Source: Sipunculus nudus (taxonomy: Eukaryota > Annelida > Sipuncula > Golfingiida > Sipunculidae). From it: a DNA stretch of 64,000 bases. The position numbers and the translations under genes were made by a program. How positions within the stretch are numbered: position 1 is the stretch's first letter; each line of letters starts with the position of its first letter. The DNA is taken from positions 50,657,429 through 50,721,428 of the forward strand of contig CM049312.1 of the NCBI GenBank assembly GCA_026874595.1, in the 5' to 3' direction. The notes beneath the pieces were generated by a model. The model was given only the letters and a program-made list of their open reading frames with translations, searched no databases and was not told the origin of the DNA. Below, one piece after another: positions 59,801-64,000 of the stretch.

Positions 59801-62732
59801 TGATTTTTTTTTATTTATCAAGTATCTGCTGGTGTTCTTTTCAGTTTAATGGATGTTTGTGATGGTGTACATGGAGCAGTTAGGGTAGAAAGGTGCAAAG
59901 TTCCATAAAAACAGAGCACAGAAACAGGTGACTACCCTCCATGCCAGCCTCCTTTAGAAGCTCTTCAAGTTTGCTGACACGATCACTCTCTGTGGTACAG
60001 TTCCCAAAAACTTCCCTGTAGCGCAGTCCAACAGGCATCACACCTGGTATCATGCGACACAACTTCTCCAGAAACTTCACATGTTCAGTTTTTGTTGCAT
60101 CAACTGGAACAGCCTAAAAGAAAAAAAAAACGAGACCCATGGGTCAAGTTACTCAGCTGAATTTTGGAAAATTTTAGCAAATGCAAAATATACATATTTC
60201 TTTCTGTTTATCATATATATTAGCATTTGAAAACCTAGGGGGAAATGGCCCTGCTAAAATGAAACCTGGTAAATTATTGAATCATGGACATGAGCCAAAG
60301 TATAATAATAAACATAAATTTATTAACTGAAATAGAATCCTGTTAAAAAATTCAAATGATTCAGCATAAACAAATGCGAATGTTCAGTCCTTGCATGACC
60401 CTATGACTCTGCACTGCCAAGCTGCCACCCCTACTTTAAATGAATTAGCTTGAATGTTCTCGATAGTCTGGGCCACTTTATGCAATATGGGCGATCCCAT
60501 TCCAAGGTCGGGATGACCCCAGACACTTTCGACTTGCACACCTATGAGCATGCCATTACAAAATAAAGCGTTGCAAAATTAATCACATTAAAAGTTATGT
60601 TAACAGATTTATTTGAATATTTTGCCTCTGAATAACCTTTGACACACATGGCAAACGGTAATTCCTCTGGGAAACATGACTTCTATCACCCAAAAAAAAA
60701 CCCCGCCGTGGTACTCATGGGCTCAACGGAACTTGAATGTTTAAACATGTTCTCCACTTTAAAGTAAAGACGCACATTTTACCACAATAATAGCCTTCAT
60801 TCAGTTCCACTCTGACTATTGAATATTTTGAATATGAATTGCTGACATATGGGATAATATTATAGGGATATAGTGAACGGATGTCTGTCTGTCCATCAGT
60901 TTGTCCTCCATCTGTAAACAATTTTGTGACAATGTGACATAATATCTAGAAAAGTTTTACTCAGACCTACTTCAAATTTAGTTGCATGTGCATCTTATGG
61001 GTCTCCAGAGCTGATTAGGTTTTGGTCACACTTGAATGATTATTGGATTTTTTATGAATTTTTTATGCAAAATTTTAACATTTCACATGCGACAATATCT
61101 TGAGAAGTTTTACTCAGATCTACTTCTTACTGTAGTAGCAGGTGCGTCTTATCGGTCTCCCTGCTGACACCAATGAAAAATATAGTTTGTACAACAGAAC
61201 TGACCACAGAACCAGTAAATATTCACATGACTATCGCAAATACAGTAAACATCGTCCAGGATTTTTGCCAGAAACAGGGTGAAAGTTATACGCAGGATTT
61301 CTTGTCACAGTTTCTCCACTTAAATTGTGGCTCTTAATGGTGGTGCAGAATACATATGGTAGCAGGTTATATCTTTGCTGAAAGATGGTGATGGTTTAAC
61401 ATTTATGACCTTCATTCAGTACCTGTTTACTGGGAGGATCAGGGATGACCTTCATTCAGAACCTGTTTTTAGGAGGATCAAGGATGACCTTCATTTAGAA
61501 CCTGTTTCTAGGAGGATCTGGGATGACCTTCATTCAGTACGTTTCTAGGAGGATCTTTGGTGACCTATATTCAGTACCTGTTTCTAGGAGGATCTGGGAT
61601 ACCTTCATTCAGCACCTGTTTCTGTGCCTCCAAGACTCCCTTACAATCTGTACTTCTATGATTCCCCCTTACATTCTGTACCTCTGAGATTCCCTAGCTT
61701 ATATTCTGAGCCTCTGAGATTCCCTTATATTCTGTACCTCTGAGATTCTCTTACACTCTGTGCCTCTGAGATTCCCTTACATTCTGTACCTCTGAGATTC
61801 CCTTACAGTCTGTCCCTCCGAGATTCCCTTACATTCTGTACCTCCAAGATTCCCTTACATTCTGTGCCTCTGAGATTCCCTTACATTCTGTGCCTCCCTT
61901 ACATTCTGTACCTCTGAGATTCCCTTACATTCTGTGCCTCTGAGATTCCCTTACATTCTGTGCCTCTGAGATTCCCTTACATTCTGTACCTCTGAGATTC
62001 CCTTACATTCTGTGCCTCTGAGATTCCCTTACATTCTGTGCCTCTGAGATTCCCTTACATTCTGTACCTCTGAGATTCCCTTACATTCTGTACCTCTGAG
62101 ATTCCCTTACATTCTGTGCCTCTGAGATTCCCTTATATTCCGTGTCTCTGAGATTCCCTTACATTCTGTACCTCTGAGATTCTCTTACATTCTGTGCCTC
62201 TGAGATTCCCTAACATTCTGTGCCTCTGAGTTTCCCTTACATTCTGTGACTCTGAGATTCCCTTACGTTCTCCGCCTCTGAGATTCCCTTACATTCTGTG
62301 CCTCTGAGATTCCCTTACATTCTGTGCCTCCGAGATTCCCTAACATTCTGTGCCTCTGAGTTTCCCTCACATTCTGTGACTCTGAGATTCCCTTACATTC
62401 TCCGCCTCTGAGATTCCCTTACATTCTCCGCCTCTGAGATTCCCTTACATTCTCCGCCTCTGAGATTCCCTTACATTCTGTGCCTCTGAGATTCCCTTAC
62501 ATTCTCCGCCTCTGAGATTCCCTTACATTCTCCGCCTCTGAGATTCTCTTACATTCTGTGCCTCTGAGATTCCTTTACATTCTGTGCCTCTGAGATTCCC
62601 TTCAATCTGTACCTGTTTCTCGGATGATCTGGGACGCCCTACAGTCTTCTGCTTCTTGCTGTGCTTCTTTAATTTTTGTCTGCTTCTTTCTGTGGATGAT
62701 GTGCTACTTGTATTGTTGGTAATATCTGACTT
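44752..62732 (-). CDS. HIRIP3: HIRIP3-like histone chaperone, four 3' coding exons
   Basis: Minus-strand exons 62613-62732, 59936-60113, 55391-55477 and 44752-44894 join in frame (phases 0, 1, 1) to 175 codons plus TAG. HIRIP3 is a nuclear partner of HIRA and an H2A-H2B chaperone. The evidence is a Ser/Lys-rich stretch (TERSRQKLKKHSKKQK); a conserved block FLEKLCRMIPGVMPVGLRYR with EVFGNCTTESDR and LEELLKEAGMEG; KPTRGKAAAIKLKKEAAELD; the CHZ motif LDTGNIIKSTGRSKRN; and an acidic tail SRLEGILDSEGSESDS. This order, down to the acidic last residues, is how I recall HIRIP3. The 5' exons, including the N-terminal domain, must lie beyond 64000. The introns are long and full of family A and B repeats. 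The alternative, another CHZ-domain protein, is less likely because of the block before CHZ. Confidence 0.85.
44942..46167 (+). repeat. Family A heads joined to family B heads
   Basis: Family A heads start at 44942 and 45572. Family B heads (ACAAGGGACCCATGGGTCAC) begin at about 45788 and 46168, each directly after ACACAACACAA of a family A segment. Confidence 0.7.
46168..47400 (+). repeat. 1.2-kb repeat, copy 1 (second copy at 55562-57130)
   Basis: Shares with 55562-57130 the segments GTCACTGTGCTCAGCTGAAG, CAGGGCAAACAAAGCCTGAT, TATACATTTCCAATATAACA and GTGACTGTAACAAATCAGAA in the same order. A poly-G run lies at 47197-47208. Confidence 0.85.
47401..48715. other. Repeat remnant and AT-rich intron
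   Basis: A family B head lies at 47496 (ACAAGGGACCTATGGGTCAC). The rest, to 48715, is very AT-rich intron sequence without recognisable features. Confidence 0.5.
48716..50565 (+). repeat. Family B bodies and tails, three in succession
   Basis: Bodies start near 48725, 49430 and 50128. Tails with GTTTCAAAACGTGCCACATC and GACGGACGGACGG end at 50125 and 50565. The first lacks the tail. Confidence 0.8.
50566..50794 (+). repeat. Family A segment, left of Helitron-like insertion
   Basis: GTAGGTGGCGCCACCAGTCT to GATATATCAAATCCCTCCTT and AGAA, where the Helitron-like element interrupts it. Confidence 0.8.
50795..51892 (-). mobile_element. Helitron-like non-autonomous element, copy 3
   Basis: Minus orientation. 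The plus strand begins CTAGACTACAGGTAGTCAAC and ACGACTAC, and ends GGCGGATACAA. Joining the flanks gives TTAGAAATAAGCAGG, matching the uninterrupted family A copies at 25065 and 30721. The insertion is exact and without target duplication. Confidence 0.85.
51893..53460 (+). repeat. Family A segment, right of Helitron-like insertion
   Basis: Resumes at ATAAGCAGGCATATACACTG and follows the order of 25070-26600, including GAACTCTTGACCTG and AACTCAGCTAAAAATGACC. Confidence 0.8.
53503..55368 (+). repeat. Tandem array of about 172-bp units, ten copies
   Basis: Units contain GGTCAAAAGTAGGTCAACTG, GATCTGTAACTGGTCATTAT, AAAAATCAGGCC and AAAGTC(T/C)GTACATGTG. Unit length varies between about 161 and 185 bp, suggesting two subtypes. 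ATGCCCCCGCC stands at both edges (53521, 55327). The right edge, with a poly-G run, lies about 23 nt from the HIRIP3-like CHZ exon. Confidence 0.9.
55391..55477 (-). CDS. HIRIP3: HIRIP3-like exon: main part of CHZ motif
   Basis: The acceptor is ATTTGTTACAG and the donor CCACAG/GTAAGA. It encodes KPTRGKAAAIKLKK then EAAELDTGNIIKST between two split glycine codons. Confidence 0.9.
55562..57130 (+). repeat. 1.2-kb repeat, copy 2
   Basis: Same order of segments as 46168-47400, longer by an internal stretch (about 55890-56480) that includes a G-rich tract at 56420-56443. Confidence 0.85.
57131..57840 (+). repeat. Family B body and tail
   Basis: AGTACTTACAGGAAAACAAC, GTCATGGTCAAAGTTGGGC, and the tail ending GTCAGCTGAGCTAAAAA at 57838. 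Confidence 0.8.
57841..59935. other. HIRIP3-like intron, apparently low-copy sequence
   Basis: I recognise none of the repeat families here and no further exon. Confidence 0.5.
59936..60113 (-). CDS. HIRIP3: HIRIP3-like exon: conserved block before CHZ
   Basis: The acceptor is a long T tract ending CTTTTAG and the donor GGAGG/GTAGTC. Its 59 codons begin AVPVDATKTEHVKFLEKLCR and end ELLKEAGME. Confidence 0.9.
60114..61404. other. HIRIP3-like intron with a family B head
   Basis: A family B head (CGAGACCCATGGGTCAAGTT) begins at about 60131. From 60850 a diverged segment with TTTTACTCAGA(C/T)CTACTTC occurs twice (60956, 61106). No exon. Confidence 0.5.
61405..61632 (-). repeat. 39-bp array derived from a HIRIP3-like exon end and its splice donor
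   Basis: Six units; on the minus strand they read CATCCCAGATCCTCCTAG then AAACAG/GTACTGAA. The true junction at 62613-62640 is CGTCCCAGATCATCCGAG then AAACAG/GTACAGAT, with about four differences in 28 positions. Each unit therefore carries an exon end and a donor-like site. Confidence 0.85.
61622..62611 (-). repeat. 26-bp minisatellite starting at a HIRIP3-like splice donor
   Basis: About 38 units. On the minus strand the first begins at the donor itself: GTACAGATTGAAGGGAATCT. Later units read G(T/C)ACAGAATGTAAGGGAATC with TCAGAG. Subtypes differ at the GTAC/GCAC/GGAG position. The array fills the intron from the donor to the 39-bp array. Confidence 0.93.
62613..62732 (-). CDS. HIRIP3: HIRIP3-like exon: Ser/Lys-rich linker
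   Basis: The acceptor is TTATTTTTCAG and the donor GAAACAG/GTACAG. Exactly 40 codons, KSDITNNTSSTSSTERSRQK to VGRPRSSEKQ, phase 0 at both ends. The sequence at its 3' end is repeated in the intron. Confidence 0.85.
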
Positions 62733-62792
62733 CTGAAAAATAAAAGAGGACAAATGCACAACCAGGACAAATCTAGTGATCACCTATTAAAA

Positions 62793-64000
62793 CTAGAAAA
62801 CAGACAGTTGACAAGCGACTAAATGTATCCACCAAATCACAGAGGCAGGGGTATAGTAAGGCATTGAATGTTCCTGACATGATATGACTAAAAAAATGTG
62901 GCATCACAGATGATCTACAGATGAATACATGATTAAACTGATTGTAGGTGGCAAAAGTAGTCTTGTATACAAGATAAACAATTCCAAGATCTATGGACTT
63001 TTAATTTTTCAGGTAAATACATCAAACCACTCCTGAGAAAAGGAAATATATTCTATGAAAAGGAAAAGTTAGGTGGCATCACCCGTCAGGTCTATGATGG
63101 ATCTAAACTATGTGAAAATGATTGTAGGTGGCACCACCAGGCATGTATACAAGATGAGTTATCAAAAATCTGTGGACATGAAAGTTCAGGATGATCTACT
63201 GGTCCTGCAATAAATGCATGAACATGATCTTCAAATACGTGATTGCAGGTGGTGCCACTAGTCTCATGAATGAGATATCTGCCCAAATGGATTTACATGT
63301 AGAATTTCAGACCAGGACACCAATCCATGACTGAGAAAAAGTACATCAATGTATTAAACAAAACAGAAGGCAGGTGGTGCCACCTGTCTGGTCTACGACA
63401 AAGATTTTCAAGACGTTAAACATGCAAAATTTCAGGCTGATACATCCAACCACTCCAGAGATTTTCACTAAAAGCGAACAAATAGATGTACGCCATGCAA
63501 AAATATTTGCAGATGTACGAGATGAAAGTATTCAAGATCTTTCAGGCCAATACAGCAAACCACTTCTGAGAAAAATGCATCAAAGTATTCTGCTAAATTG
63601 GGAAGGTAGGTGGCTCTCCAAGATGGATGTACATGCCAAATTTCAGACAAATATATTGAACCACTCCTAAGATATGAGCATTTTCACCCAAAGCAAACGC
63701 ACAAGTGGATGCCAAAAGAAAATGATTGCAGATGGCGCCACAAGTCTTCAGTGCAAATGAAGGTATCCAAGGTCTATGGACATGCATAATTTCAGGCAAA
63801 TACAGCAAACTACTCCCGGGAAAAGGGCATCAATAAAAATTCTACAAAATGCCACCTGTCTGGTCTACATGAAAACTCCACAAGATAGATGGGCATGCCA
63901 CATTTCAGACCAATACATAGAGCCACTCCTAATTAAGATACAAGTGATTTTCACCAAAAGCAAACGCATGATAGGATGCATTGCAAATCTTATTACAGAT
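62793..64000 (-). mobile_element. Helitron-like element, copy 4, cut by the window edge
   Basis: The plus strand begins CTAGAAAACAGACAGTTGAC and AAGCGACTAAATGTATCC, the inverse of the family's 3' end, followed by core units with GTAGGTGGCACCACCAG. The hairpin is worn. The 5' end would lie beyond 64000. Confidence 0.65.

Noticed and set aside
61622-62611. CRISPR-like array or repetitive protein gene
   Set aside because: Head-to-tail 26-bp units without spacers; 26 is not a multiple of three, so no lasting frame.
62523-62783. 86-codon minus-strand frame as one exon
   Set aside because: Only 62613-62732 is supported as coding; the rest is read-through into upstream intron and the 26-bp array.

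Overview
The window is eukaryotic nuclear DNA: spliced genes with phase-consistent introns, long AT-rich introns, microsatellites and a dense load of dispersed repeats. A divergent nicotinic-type Cys-loop receptor, together with Helitron-like elements built from core repeats of roughly 130-150 bp, suggests a mollusc, probably a bivalve. That assignment is an inference from family knowledge, not a database match.

Three host genes can be supported. (1) At 3901-4549 on the minus strand lies the 3'-terminal coding exon of a SAM-domain protein whose C-terminus (ending GWRPKL) resembles GAREM adaptors; no upstream exon is visible. (2) At 10197-22606 on the plus strand is a complete nine-exon Cys-loop receptor subunit of nicotinic acetylcholine receptor type. 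Its nine exons sum to 1365 nt, which is 454 codons plus a stop, in one continuous frame. (3) From 62732 down to 44752 on the minus strand are the last four coding exons of a HIRIP3-like histone chaperone, 175 codons plus a stop. It contains the CHZ motif, and its 5' end lies outside the window.

Repeats fill the remainder. There is a decayed LINE (6.8-8.0 kb), a Ty3/Gypsy relic (28.5-29.6 kb), a Mutator-like MITE (29.7-30.1 kb), a foldback element with long inverted repeats (42.2-43.0 kb), and four copies of one non-autonomous Helitron-like family (10.5-12.3, 37.0-38.1, 50.8-51.9 and 62.8 to beyond 64.0 kb). Two further dispersed families, called A and B here, occupy much of 23-60 kb.

The most unusual observation is that tandem arrays abut splice sites. 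The 32-bp minisatellite filling receptor intron 4 (15950-18099) is made of the last 23 nt of exon 4 plus the first 9 nt of the intron, so it repeats the 5' splice site dozens of times. In the unrelated HIRIP3-like gene, a 39-bp array and an adjoining 26-bp array (61405-62611) are likewise built from the end of an exon and its splice donor. Two more arrays end about 25 nt from other splice sites. This looks like a recurrent process acting on exon-intron junctions and is the main candidate for something undescribed.
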